This document shows positions 1 through 8,487 of a DNA stretch of 52,838 nt, piece by piece. Source of the stretch: Synergistaceae bacterium OttesenSCG-928-D05 (GTDB lineage: Bacteria > Synergistota > Synergistia > Synergistales > Synergistaceae); contig JAJDJB010000008.1 in the NCBI GenBank assembly GCA_030266985.1, positions 1-52,838 on the forward strand. Reading direction: 5' to 3'. The notes beneath the pieces were generated by a model that worked only from the letters and a program-made list of their open reading frames with translations, did no database searches and was not told where the DNA came from. The stretch's first letter is position 1. Each line of letters starts with the position of its first letter. The position numbers were made by a program, and so were the translations under genes.

Positions 1-25
1 CCCGGCATATCGAGCCGGGGATTTT
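1..25 (+). terminator. Probable intrinsic terminator of a gene left of the window
   Basis: CCCGGC (1-6) pairs with GCCGGG (14-19) and is followed by GATTTT. The stem may continue left of the window edge. No gene in the window uses it, so it most likely ends an upstream transcript. Confidence 0.45.
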
Positions 26-59
26 GCTGTGTATATCAATAATTGTTTTAGGTTAGCCA

Positions 60-88
60 TTGCAAACTTTTTAAAATTGGAGTAATAT
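60..88 (+). promoter_or_regulatory. Sigma-70-like promoter of the SLH porin gene
   Basis: TTGCAA (60-65) and TAATAT (83-88) are separated by exactly 17 bases. Transcription would start near 95, giving a leader of about 170 bases before the ATG at 268. The Shine-Dalgarno AGGAGG (248-253) lies in the loop of a small hairpin, AAAGC (241-245) with GCTTT (253-257). Confidence 0.55.
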
Positions 89-267
89 CGTTTTTGTTGT
101 TAGTGATGACTAACTAATGTTTGCCGGCATGAAGAAAGGGGTGGCGTAGGATTCCGGCGTATTTTCTGAGAAGGGGTGTTTTTCTTGCGAGGAAACGAGG
201 AAACTCGTATGGATCAGCCCCGGTAAGTAAAGATTCAACCAAAGCTTAGGAGGCTTTTCGAAGGACT

Positions 268-1758
268 ATGAGAAAATTTGCAGCGGTTTTTGCTTTGATT
301 ATGGCGCTATTTGCGGCGCCGGCGTTTGCGGCGAATCCTTTTATGGATGTTCCCGCGGCGCATTGGGCTTACGACGCGGTCGCGCAGCTTGCGGCGCGCG
401 GCGTGGTGTCGGGGTATCCGGATGGCGCCTATAAGGGCGCGCAGCCCGCAACGCGTTATGAAATGGCTTCCGTTGTTGCGCGTGCGATGACACGGATTGA
501 TATGGAGAAGGCGAGCCGTCAGGACGTGGAGATCATGAAGCGTCTGATGCTCGAGTTTAAGGACGAGCTGGACGCGCTCGGCGTGAAGGTCGATCAGATT
601 GATAAGCGCGTCGCGAAGCTGGAAGAGGGTATCGGCGGTTGGAAAATCCGCGGAACGTTTGTCTTTGACGCGAAGTTCTCCGGCGGAGACCAGGATGAGT
701 CGACCTATACGACGGACGGCAGGAAAAACGAGTTTTCAAAAGAAGAGTTCCGTCTCTTTCTGACGAAGACGATCGACGAGAACACGTATTTCTACGCCGA
801 ATACCGCACGGGCGGTGACGACGCAGGCGACGGCGACGGCCGCGGCGATATGCAGCACGGCATCTGGTCGCATTTGTTCGTGGACACGATGCTCCCCTGG
901 GATATGAATCTCCGCGTGGGACGTTTTGACGTTGACTTTGAAGACGACTACGGGCTTTATATCGACAACGACGCGCTGTTTGGAGATTTCCGCACGGACG
1001 GTTTCCGTCTTTCTAAGAGCTGGGGCGGCTTTACGGGAACCGCAATCGTCGGACGCAACGACGACTATACGGATGAGATTTACGGCGCCGCGGGTATGGC
1101 GATGACCTATGCGCTCGACCTGAACTGGACGCCGTCTGAGAAGTTCTTCCTCGGCGCGACTGGCTATTGGATGATCGAGGACTCCGCTCCCTTTGACGGA
1201 GACTGGGATGTGAAAACGTATGGCGTCTACGGCGGTTATAACTTCACGGACGCGATTGCGCTGAAGGGCGTTTATTATTTCCAGGACTTGGGCAGCGATG
1301 TTGCGGCGGGGCTTGAGGACAGCCCGAAGGCGTGGAAAGCTATTTTGGACGTCCAGCAGGATGCGCTTAAGTTCACGTCGCTCTGGCTCGAGTACAGCCA
1401 GCAGGATAATAATTTCTGGAGCCCGGTTGCAGCCGAGCGTTACAGCATCGGCGGCAGCGCGGCGGGCAGCATTGGCCTCAACATGATCCCGAACGACAAC
1501 ACCAGCAAATGGATTTTCGTACAGGCGACGCAGGAATGGACGGAAAAATGGAGCACCTTCCTCCGTTACGCGACGGTCGATTATGACACGGCCGGCATCG
1601 CGGACGCGGATGAATGGGGTGTTGGTGTTGGCTACCAGTACACCCCGGCCATCTATTTCGAGCTGATGTACGACCAGGTCGATTTTGGCGAGGGCACGTT
1701 CAACACCTACAGCGATAAGGATCACGTGTTTCGTTTTAAGACATCCATTAGCTTCTAA
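268..1758 (+). CDS. SLH-domain outer-membrane porin
   Basis: A 496-residue secreted protein. Residues 1-21 are a signal peptide ending in APAFA. Residues about 23-74 form one S-layer-homology domain (FMDVPAAHWAYDAVAQLAA, then SGYPDG and TRYEMA), followed by a short coiled-coil stretch (about 79-120) and a long region of alternating aromatic/polar strands ending in the terminal phenylalanine typical of outer-membrane beta-barrels. This SLH plus coiled coil plus barrel layout is known from porins of diderm Firmicutes, Synergistota and Thermotoga, where the SLH domain binds peptidoglycan and tethers the outer membrane. Assignment as a general porin is inference. The gene is monocistronic, and its stop codon abuts a double-palindromic element shared with the convergent ABC-F gene. 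Confidence 0.88.
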   Translation: MRKFAAVFALIMALFAAPAFAANPFMDVPAAHWAYDAVAQLAARGVVSGYPDGAYKGAQPATRYEMASVVARAMTRIDMEKASRQDVEIMKRLMLEFKDELDALGVKVDQIDKRVAKLEEGIGGWKIRGTFVFDAKFSGGDQDESTYTTDGRKNEFSKEEFRLFLTKTIDENTYFYAEYRTGGDDAGDGDGRGDMQHGIWSHLFVDTMLPWDMNLRVGRFDVDFEDDYGLYIDNDALFGDFRTDGFRLSKSWGGFTGTAIVGRNDDYTDEIYGAAGMAMTYALDLNWTPSEKFFLGATGYWMIEDSAPFDGDWDVKTYGVYGGYNFTDAIALKGVYYFQDLGSDVAAGLEDSPKAWKAILDVQQDALKFTSLWLEYSQQDNNFWSPVAAERYSIGGSAAGSIGLNMIPNDNTSKWIFVQATQEWTEKWSTFLRYATVDYDTAGIADADEWGVGVGYQYTPAIYFELMYDQVDFGEGTFNTYSDKDHVFRFKTSISF

Positions 1759-1857
1759 AACGCAGAGCTAACGCATAACCTACCTTACAACACTAGTGAG
1801 CGGATTCTTAGGCGTATAACCCATCGCCTTTGAATCCGCTCATAAGTACTGTGATTA
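1758..1857. repeat. Double-palindromic 3'-end element, copy 1
   Basis: The outer left arm AAACGCAGAGCTAACGCAT starts at the porin stop codon. The degenerate right arm CTGTGATTA runs into the stop codon of the convergent ABC-F gene (1855-1857). Inside, GAGCGGATTC (1798-1807) pairs perfectly with GAATCCGCTC (1832-1841), and AGGCG (1810-1814) pairs with CGCCT (1825-1829). It belongs to the family at 20724, 27647, 36419, 39015 and 50672. There is no strong U-tract on either strand. Confidence 0.7.
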
Positions 1858-3435
1858 GTCCTTTTCAAGAAGCAGCCTTCTGTTTGCCTCGATGTTTTCT
1901 AAAAAATGGCGGTCGTGGGAGACGACCAGAATCGCGCCGGTGTAGGCGTTCAGAACTTTTTCGACGGATTCGACCGAATCGAGGTCGAGGTGGTTTGTCG
2001 GTTCGTCGAGGATCAAAAGCTGCGGCGGCGGCGTGCTGTGCAGCGCGCATAGGAGCGCCGTTTTCAGGCGTTCTCCGCCGCTCAGGACAGAGACCGGGAG
2101 GTGCATGCGTTCTTTTGCGATGCCGATTTGCGCGAGACGTGTGCCCGCCTCGCCCAGGTTTAATCCTTCGCTGACGGACATGAGGCACTGAAGGGCGCTT
2201 TTGTCTTCGGGGAGCGCGGCGAATTGGTCGAGGTAGGCGAAGGGCACTTTCAGTTCGCTCGAGCCGGATTTTGGCGCGAGCATGTCCATGATCACGCGCA
2301 GGAGCGTTGTTTTTCCGCTGCCGTTGGCGCCTTCGATCGCGACACGCTCCGGCCCCATGATTGTGAAGTTGATGGGGGCGCGGGACGTTCCGTATGGTAG
2401 AACGAGGTTTTTTAGCGTGAGGACGACTTTTGAATCGTGTACGCTGCATAGCGGCGGAATCAGTACGACCGGTTCTTCGCTCTTTGCGAGCATGGAGGCT
2501 TCGTATTCCGCAGCTGCGATCTCCGCCAGTTTTTCCGTGTGCTTGTCCTGCAGTTTGCCAGTCGTGATTTCCGCCTGGCGTTTCAGGCCCCCGGCGATAA
2601 TCTTCGGTATGCCGCCTTTTGCGGCGTCTTTTTTGCCGCGCCGTTCGCGTTTTTGCTGACGTTCCATGCTTTCCCGCTGTTCGACGACGGTGCGTTTGCG
2701 TTCTGTGCGCAGGTGTTCCGCGTGCGCGACGGCGGCGGAATGTTCTTCTTCTTTGCGTTCTTTGTAGAGCGCGAAATTTCCTCCGTAATTGCGCAGGCCG
2801 TGTAAGGAGAGTTCGACGATGCGCTCCATGCGGTTCAGGACAAAACGGTCGTGGCTGATGATGAGCAGGCCGCCGCGCCATGTTTTCAGGTATTCGAGCA
2901 GCGCTTCTTTGTTCTTTACGTCCAGGTGGTTCGTCGGTTCGTCGAGGATGAGAAAATCTGCCTGCGACAGAAACGCGCCGACAAGCGAGACGCGCGTCGA
3001 TTCGCCGCCGCTGAGCTGCGTCGCAGGGGTTTCCGGCGCGATGTGCCCGAGTCCGGCGGTTTTGAATTCACGTTCGAGCCGTTCGCGAATATCCCAGTTG
3101 CCGTCCGCAAGGGTAAAGTCTTCGCCTTCCCCGCGGCCTTCTTCGATGCGTTTGAGTGCGGCTATGACGTTTGCCAGCCCCGCCATGTCGGCGGCGTTTT
3201 TAAACGACGCGGGCGCAACGATCTGGTCGACGTAGCGCACGATGCCGCTCCGCACGACGCTGCCGGACGTGGGCGTCAGAATATCCGCCATAATTTTTGC
3301 AAGCACGGTCTTTCCCGTTCCATTGCGTCCAACGAGCGCGGTGCGCTCCGTGCCGAAGCTTTCGTTCAGGTCGGAGAAAAGAATCCTGCCGTTTGGCAGT
3401 ACATATGAAAGGTTATGGATCGATATATGGGACAC
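1855..3435 (-). CDS. ABC-F family ATPase (ribosome-associated type)
   Basis: A soluble protein of 526 residues with two ABC cassettes and no membrane segment. Cassette 1 has Walker A GRNGTGKT (36-43), signature LSGGES (141-146) and Walker B FLILDEPTNHLD (161-172). A charged linker (about 210-325) follows. Cassette 2 has GANGSGKT (369-376), LSGGER (451-456) and LLILDEPTNHLD (473-484). The doubled DEPTNHLD motifs and interdomain linker define ABC-F proteins, which act at the ribosomal E site as translation factors or antibiotic-protection proteins. I cannot say which subfamily this is. The start is GTG, chosen because GGAGG lies 10 bases upstream. A hairpin overlaps that Shine-Dalgarno. The gene converges on the porin gene. 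Confidence 0.87.
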   Translation of the reverse strand: MSHISIHNLSYVLPNGRILFSDLNESFGTERTALVGRNGTGKTVLAKIMADILTPTSGSVVRSGIVRYVDQIVAPASFKNAADMAGLANVIAALKRIEEGRGEGEDFTLADGNWDIRERLEREFKTAGLGHIAPETPATQLSGGESTRVSLVGAFLSQADFLILDEPTNHLDVKNKEALLEYLKTWRGGLLIISHDRFVLNRMERIVELSLHGLRNYGGNFALYKERKEEEHSAAVAHAEHLRTERKRTVVEQRESMERQQKRERRGKKDAAKGGIPKIIAGGLKRQAEITTGKLQDKHTEKLAEIAAAEYEASMLAKSEEPVVLIPPLCSVHDSKVVLTLKNLVLPYGTSRAPINFTIMGPERVAIEGANGSGKTTLLRVIMDMLAPKSGSSELKVPFAYLDQFAALPEDKSALQCLMSVSEGLNLGEAGTRLAQIGIAKERMHLPVSVLSGGERLKTALLCALHSTPPPQLLILDEPTNHLDLDSVESVEKVLNAYTGAILVVSHDRHFLENIEANRRLLLEKD

Positions 3436-3445
3436 TGTGGTGTTA

Positions 3446-3482
3446 CCTCCTGCCGCATATAACCGGCGGCAGGATCAGTATA
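3446..3482 (-). promoter_or_regulatory. ABC-F leader: -10 box and hairpin overlapping the Shine-Dalgarno
   Basis: On the minus strand TCCTGCCGC (3474-3466) pairs perfectly with GCGGCAGGA (3456-3448), and the second arm runs directly into the Shine-Dalgarno AGGAGG. A TATACT -10 box lies at 3482-3477 with only a weak -35. If transcription starts about 7 bases after it, the 5' arm would be partly cut off, so the hairpin may instead need an upstream start site. Confidence 0.4.
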
Positions 3483-3916
3483 CAGAAAAAACGAGAAGTT
3501 TGCATCAGACAAAAAAAGCAGAGCGGGAGATTTCTCTCGTTGACACCTTTAGGGTGAAAAAGTTTGTCGGCGTAGGTTTTTTGTTTTTTGAAAATCCGGG
3601 TGCTTTAGATGAAATTGAAAAAATAACGATTTCTTAATCGCTTCCCCGGAATATTCTTCGTTGCTTAAATTCAGCAGGCAGATCCGCGCAGGATCATTAT
3701 TTTACAGTTTTACATACTTTTTACATTATTTTTAGGTGGCTGTAAGGTTGTGAAACAGAAAGAGAAGTTGTGTTTATTCCACTTGTGGGCTATGTTTTTG
3801 GCGTTTACACTCCCTTTTTTTCATGGTTGTCCTCAATTTACCTACGTATTCTTTTTTGTGGGGACAGGATTATAATTTCTCTATGTGTTTATATCGATTT
3901 AAGGAGGTAAAAAGGC
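3483..3916. other. AT-rich divergent intergenic region
   Basis: No credible gene: the short ORFs here lack ribosome sites. The right end holds a TATAAT -10 box (3871-3876) without a good -35, then AAGGAGG (3900-3906) ahead of the ATG at 3917. Confidence 0.5.
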
Positions 3917-6109
3917 ATGAAGCAAAGAAAGCTTTTGGCATTGGCGCTGGCGGCGCTTTTTGTCGTTGCGTGCGCGGGTTTCGCGGCGGCGGGAGAGCTC
4001 CAAAAAGATGCGGATGGCTATTATCAGATTGGAAGTTCGGCTGACCTCGTGGAATTCCGTGAACTGATCAACACAGGAACGGAAAAAGGCGCGAACGGAA
4101 AGCTCACAAAGAACATTGATTTGGAGGGTACGGATTGGAATCCAATCGGGACATACGTAGTGGATAGCGCTGTAAAAAATTATTACAGCGGTACGTTTGA
4201 CGGGAATGGTTTTCAAATTGAAAATCTCAGTGTCGTTTCGAGCGATATCAATAGCGCTGCGATATATTTAGGTGCCAATAACAACAGATATGTTGCGGCC
4301 GGTTTGTTTGGCGTCCTAGATACCGCGGCTGTCGTAAAGAACCTGGCTTTGACGGATCCGGAGGTTGGCACGACGAGGGGGCTGAACTCAGGTTCGTCGG
4401 CCGGCGCTTTGGCCGGCGTTAATATGGGCCTGATAGAACATGCGCAGGTTCTGGGCGGCGTCGTTGATACCGACCAGGACGCAGGCGGTATAGTCGGCGT
4501 CAACTATGGGACGGTGACCGACAGCATCGTGCGCGGAATCGAGCGAATCGCAGCTACGAGTCAAGGTTCGGGCGGCATTGTAGGGAAAAATGAGAGAGGC
4601 GGGAAGGTAACGCGCTGTACGGCGGATGCAATCGTCAGTATCGTAAACAGTGCTATGGGAGCGGGGGGCATCGCGGGTCAGAACTTTAGAGACGGCGGTA
4701 CGCTGGCCTATTGCACGGTTACCGGAGAGATGGAGATAAAGGGTACTGGCAACGATACCAGTGTCGGCGGCATCGTAGGGTTTAACGAGGGTGCTGTCCT
4801 GAACTGCGCGGTGGACGGCGAGGCGACGATAACGGCTCCGGGGAAGAATGCATGGGTCGGTGGTGTCGTCGGATGGTCGCAGATGGGCACGACACAGGGT
4901 TGTACGGTGTCCGGCGTAAGCGTGAGCGGGGGGAGTGATGCGGGTGGCGTCATGGGCGTGGCCTCTTCCGGTGCTGTGATCCAAAATTGTACGATGAGTG
5001 ACATCACAGTGAACGCGAATCTTTACGCGGGCGGTTTGGTTGGTCGCCTGGGGAGCAACGCAGTACTTGAAAACAGCGTGGCATCGGACAGCGTCATCTT
5101 CGCGGCCGGAACGGGGGGTGTTCATTCTGGCGCACTTGTAGCGTTTACGAGTAGTACGCTTCGTAACTGTGTCGCAGTAGATTTCGACGCGAAAAGCATA
5201 TCCGCGGTCTCATCAGGCGGCACTGCCTACGCGGGGGGTGTGCTTGGTTTCAGCAGTGACGACAAACTCATTGAGAACTGCCTCTATCCAACTGGGATCG
5301 TAGACACGGACGACATATACAGCGCCCCGAATGAATGGGCGGTCGGGAATATTTCGCCGGACATCGTTGCGGCGAGTTATGATCAAGTCATATCCTACGA
5401 CGCAGATGAAGATATCGGCAACCTGCCCGCGATTGTTGCGTTCATCGAGCAGGGGCTCTCCGTGACAATCGGAAAGGGTTTGAGCTACATTCTCGACACA
5501 ACAACATTACCGGGAACGCTCGGAATCGAGAATATCACCTTCGCGTGGAAAACGGAAAACGCGGATATCGTGACGGTGACGCCAGACGAAAGTGGTATGG
5601 TCGCGACGCTTACGGGCGTGGAGTTTGGATTTGCGGACGTGGTCTGCGAAGTGCGCGGTGCGATCAGCGCGGATCTGACCTGTCATGTGACCGTTACGGA
5701 CGTGCTTGAAATCGTTCCCGACACACTCGCGCTGAAACAGGGCGTATCGGTCGATGAGAACTGTAGTATCACGATACCGGACGGTATGGGCGCCTTGCTG
5801 AAGCTCGACATGGTGGCGGCGTTCGACGAAGAAGCCGTTGGCCTCGAAGCGCAGCTTGTGCGGGATGCGGAAGGGAATTTTACGGTAGTTCGCGTATTCG
5901 GCACACCCAAAGTCGGCGGCGTATTTTTAATCTCTCTGACAGTGGAACTGGATAGCGACAAAAAGTTTGCGGGGTGCATCACGCTTCAAATAGAGGGTGA
6001 GCCAGGCCCTGACCCGGAGCGGCATAAATCGAGCAACTGCGCGGTGCTTCCTGGTGCGGCGTTTGGGCTGGCGCTTCTTATTCTGCCCTTTGTTAGGCGG
6101 CGTAAATAA
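3917..6109 (+). CDS. Secreted GLUG-like repeat protein with Synerg-CTERM sorting tail
   Basis: A 730-residue exported protein. Residues 1-25 are a signal peptide; VVAC at 16-19 could also read as a lipobox. The region about 160-430 contains many degenerate repeats with the pattern GG(I/V)VGxN...G.V..C, resembling GLUG-type repeats predicted to form a beta-helix. Residues about 505-690 look like Ig/BIG-type beta domains. The last 26 residues contain SSNCAVLPG, a hydrophobic stretch and RRRK, matching the Synerg-CTERM sorting domain known only from Synergistetes. By analogy with other CTERM systems the tail is probably processed or lipid-linked at the envelope, which is inference. A surface adhesin or envelope-associated role is likely. 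It has its own Shine-Dalgarno AAGGAGG and ends at a bidirectional terminator. Confidence 0.75.
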   Translation: MKQRKLLALALAALFVVACAGFAAAGELQKDADGYYQIGSSADLVEFRELINTGTEKGANGKLTKNIDLEGTDWNPIGTYVVDSAVKNYYSGTFDGNGFQIENLSVVSSDINSAAIYLGANNNRYVAAGLFGVLDTAAVVKNLALTDPEVGTTRGLNSGSSAGALAGVNMGLIEHAQVLGGVVDTDQDAGGIVGVNYGTVTDSIVRGIERIAATSQGSGGIVGKNERGGKVTRCTADAIVSIVNSAMGAGGIAGQNFRDGGTLAYCTVTGEMEIKGTGNDTSVGGIVGFNEGAVLNCAVDGEATITAPGKNAWVGGVVGWSQMGTTQGCTVSGVSVSGGSDAGGVMGVASSGAVIQNCTMSDITVNANLYAGGLVGRLGSNAVLENSVASDSVIFAAGTGGVHSGALVAFTSSTLRNCVAVDFDAKSISAVSSGGTAYAGGVLGFSSDDKLIENCLYPTGIVDTDDIYSAPNEWAVGNISPDIVAASYDQVISYDADEDIGNLPAIVAFIEQGLSVTIGKGLSYILDTTTLPGTLGIENITFAWKTENADIVTVTPDESGMVATLTGVEFGFADVVCEVRGAISADLTCHVTVTDVLEIVPDTLALKQGVSVDENCSITIPDGMGALLKLDMVAAFDEEAVGLEAQLVRDAEGNFTVVRVFGTPKVGGVFLISLTVELDSDKKFAGCITLQIEGEPGPDPERHKSSNCAVLPGAAFGLALLILPFVRRRK

Positions 6110-6148
6110 CGCAGACAAAATAAAAGCGACAGCAGATTAGCGCATAAC

Positions 6149-6183
6149 AACCGGGGCTTTCGAATTTTCCGAAAGCCCCGGTT
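6149..6183. terminator. Bidirectional intrinsic terminator
   Basis: A perfect 14-bp stem: AACCGGGGCTTTCG (6149-6162) with CGAAAGCCCCGGTT (6170-6183), loop AATTTTC, followed by CTTTG on the plus strand. It separates the convergent Synerg-CTERM and TonB-receptor genes. The preceding bases ATTAGCGCATAAC (6136-6148) loosely resemble the CTAACGCAC box of the 3'-end element family. Confidence 0.75.
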
Positions 6184-6234
6184 CTTTGTCCTCGTTTTTA
6201 CGGGAAAGATTCGCCGCTAGAATGCTTTTATAAG

Positions 6235-8139
6235 CTAAAAGACGCGCTCGAAGGAGAGGATAAAGCGCCGTTTTTGCGCGATGTAGCCTTCGCTGTCGAG
6301 CACATATTCTTTGTCGAAGATGTTTCTGCAGGCGAGTTTGATTGAATTGCGTCCCTGCGTCCACGTAATCGCCGCGTCCAGAATGAAGATGTTGTCGTTG
6401 TCATAGTGGTTTGCGTTGTTGCGGATTTCGCGGTCGAGCAAATAGTGCGCGAACAGCTCCCCGCTCCAGGGGCCTTTTGCATAGTTCAGACGTCCTGAGA
6501 GATCCCAGCGCGGCATGCTCGAACGCTCCCAGCTTGAAGCGCCGGGCATTTTTTCTTCCGCTTTTGTCAAGGTGACGCCCTGCGTATAGGCCCATGCATC
6601 GCTCAGATTGAACGTGATCTCCGCCTCGAGGCCCCACGCGCGGTATTTGTCGAGGTTGATATACTGCCCGATCCACGAGACGGGGTCGGATTCGTAGCGG
6701 ATGCGGTCGTCCATTTCCATGTAGAAAACGCCGACGCTCCACGGGTGCCGCGCACGCAGGTCTTTAAATCCGAGGTCGTAGGACCAGCCCTTTTCCGGCT
6801 TCAGGTTTGGGTTCGGGCTGCCCATGCTCCGTGTGGGACAGAAGATTTGGTAAAAGCTCGGCATGGAGAAAAATTTTCCCGCCGTGAAATACCACAGTTG
6901 TCCGCCGGGACTCTCCCAGTTCAGTGAAAAACGAGGCACAAGTTCGCTGACGTTGTCGCCGTCGTCAACGTCCCAGTATTCATAGCGCAGGCCGACGTCG
7001 AACGTAAGTTCGCCGAGCGGGACGGAAAATTCGACGTAAGGCGCGAAACCGTCACGGGTCAGGTCGTAGGGAATGTCGTTGCCCCACGGGTTGTCTCTGT
7101 TTGTGTACTCGGATGTTTCCCTGCGCCAGTCGACGCCCCAGACCATCGGCATGCCGAAAAGTTCCTGCCTGCGATTGAAGGCCGCGCCCCACGCGGTGTC
7201 GTCATATTCTGAAATGCCGCTGCTCGCGAGGTCGAAAGCCTTGCGTTCGTTGGCCTGGTAATAAATTCGCCCCGCGCTGACGCCGTCGTTGTAGTTCAAT
7301 AGAAAACGGCTGTAATCGTTTTCCTGCTTGTTTTGATCCAGCGTTCCCATCCAGAGGTTTGTATAGTCCCATTTAGATTCGTAGTCGCCCCAGTCACCGA
7401 CAAAAGACCACGGTCCCTTGTCGAAACGGAACGTATAGTCGTTGCCGCGGAAATCTGTTGCGCGGTCGTGCGTGCCGTCGGGAAGCAGGCGGATGTCGAC
7501 GTCGCCCTCCTGCGTTCTCGTGTAACCGACGGTCACGCTGGCGTCCACGCTGGCAAGGTAGGCGGTGCCGCGCACGGAGCCGCGGAACCATTCCACGTTT
7601 CCGCCTTCGAGCTTGAGGGATGCGCCCGATTCTTTCGTCCCTTTGCGCGTGATAACGTTGATGACGCCGCCCGCTGCGTTGGAGCCGTAAAGCGCGGAGC
7701 TCGCGCCTTTTACGACTTCGATTCGTTCGACTAAATCAAGCTGGATCGAACGCAGGTCGAACGGGGAGCCCATGACCGAGCCCGTGCCGTAGCTTGCGTT
7801 CATCATCGGGGCGCCGTCCACAAGGAGCAGAACTTCCGTGTTGAGCCCACGTATGGAGACGCCTTTGGAGTAAGTTGCGGACGCGCCGTTTGTAAGCCCC
7901 ATCACGCCGGGGATGCGTGCAAGCGCTTCCTGTATGTTCATGACGCCGCTTTTTTGAATCTCTTCGCGCGTGAGGACATAGGTCGGTGTGGGGACGTCTC
8001 TGATATCTTCCGCCAGACGCGAGCCCGTCACCTGGACCTGCTCAATCATGACCGGCTCCTGCGCGGCGTCCGTCGCGGCGAATGCGGCGGGGACAAACGA
8101 TAGTAGGATAAGGAACGATAAAACGGAAATTTTTTTCAA
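6235..8139 (-). CDS. btuB: TonB-dependent outer-membrane receptor, BtuB-like (cobalamin/corrinoid)
   Basis: A 634-residue outer-membrane receptor. Signal peptide LKKISVLSFLILLSFVPAAFA, TonB-box-like segment EPVMIEQVQVTGSR, a plug domain (DVPTPTYVLTREEIQKSG, then IRGLNTEVLLLVDGAPM and YGSNAAGGVINVITR), and a 22-strand-type barrel ending ILSFERVF. The start is TTG at 8139, because AAGGAG lies 7 bases upstream and everything further upstream is riboswitch. A longer in-frame reading would begin inside the promoter. Substrate assignment rests on the cobalamin riboswitch in the leader plus BtuB-like plug sequence: it should import vitamin B12 or other corrinoids using TonB energy. No btuCDF genes are in the window. 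Confidence 0.88.
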   Translation of the reverse strand: MKKISVLSFLILLSFVPAAFAATDAAQEPVMIEQVQVTGSRLAEDIRDVPTPTYVLTREEIQKSGVMNIQEALARIPGVMGLTNGASATYSKGVSIRGLNTEVLLLVDGAPMMNASYGTGSVMGSPFDLRSIQLDLVERIEVVKGASSALYGSNAAGGVINVITRKGTKESGASLKLEGGNVEWFRGSVRGTAYLASVDASVTVGYTRTQEGDVDIRLLPDGTHDRATDFRGNDYTFRFDKGPWSFVGDWGDYESKWDYTNLWMGTLDQNKQENDYSRFLLNYNDGVSAGRIYYQANERKAFDLASSGISEYDDTAWGAAFNRRQELFGMPMVWGVDWRRETSEYTNRDNPWGNDIPYDLTRDGFAPYVEFSVPLGELTFDVGLRYEYWDVDDGDNVSELVPRFSLNWESPGGQLWYFTAGKFFSMPSFYQIFCPTRSMGSPNPNLKPEKGWSYDLGFKDLRARHPWSVGVFYMEMDDRIRYESDPVSWIGQYINLDKYRAWGLEAEITFNLSDAWAYTQGVTLTKAEEKMPGASSWERSSMPRWDLSGRLNYAKGPWSGELFAHYLLDREIRNNANHYDNDNIFILDAAITWTQGRNSIKLACRNIFDKEYVLDSEGYIAQKRRFILSFERVF

Positions 8140-8181
8140 AACTTTCTCTCCTTTTTGGAAAACGATGTTTCCTTCTGACTG

Positions 8182-8212
8182 AAAAACGAAAAAACGCCCT
8201 CCGGGGGCGTTT
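8182..8212 (-). terminator. Terminator of the cobalamin riboswitch expression platform
   Basis: On the minus strand AAACGCCC (8212-8205) and GGGCGTTT (8199-8192) form an 8-bp stem followed by TTTCGTTTTT. It lies between the aptamer and the btuB start, as expected for B12-induced transcription termination. Confidence 0.8.
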
Positions 8213-8221
8213 GGTGTTGGC

Positions 8222-8347
8222 TGTCCGGCCCGTCTTCCTGCCCTCGAAGGAAGAAACGCCTCGAAGAGATACAAGGCAGTTTCGGACTTGGGTTTCCCCT
8301 TACCGCAGCGTGGGCTGTGCCGGATTTTCACGGGCTTCCTGTCATGT
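8222..8347 (-). promoter_or_regulatory. Cobalamin riboswitch aptamer
   Basis: Read on the minus strand, the leader contains the conserved GTGAAAATCCGGCACAGCCC core, then GCGGTAAGGGGAAACCC, and the B12-box-like AAGTCCGAAACTGCC, in the order of cobalamin riboswitches. P1 is probably GCCCG with CGGGC. Bound adenosylcobalamin should favour the downstream terminator and repress btuB. Confidence 0.88.
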
Positions 8348-8371
8348 ATATCTTTAATATGTAATGCGGAA

Positions 8372-8400
8372 ATTTTACGGGCGGCGGAGAAAAAAGTCAA
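8372..8400 (-). promoter_or_regulatory. Promoter of the btuB riboswitch transcript
   Basis: Minus strand: TTGACT (8400-8395), 17-base spacer, TAAAAT (8377-8372). Transcription would start near 8365, just before the aptamer. Confidence 0.75.
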
Positions 8401-8451
8401 GGAGACGCGCCGGATCGGTGCGAAGGCCGGGGAGAATCGGCCGAAATTGAT

Positions 8452-8479
8452 TTGATTTTCCGGCCGCGCGTGCTATAGT
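8452..8479 (+). promoter_or_regulatory. Promoter giving a near-leaderless amidohydrolase mRNA
   Basis: TTGATT (8452-8457), 16-base spacer, TATAGT (8474-8479) with an extended TG at 8471-8472. The predicted start site (about 8485-8487) lies immediately before the ATG at 8488. Confidence 0.55.
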
Positions 8480-8487
8480 TTCTTATT

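Noticed and set aside
736-1725. 329-codon minus-strand ORF opposite the porin gene
   Set aside because: Shadow frame caused by high GC and codon bias; no ribosome site and Arg/Val-rich composition unlike a real protein.
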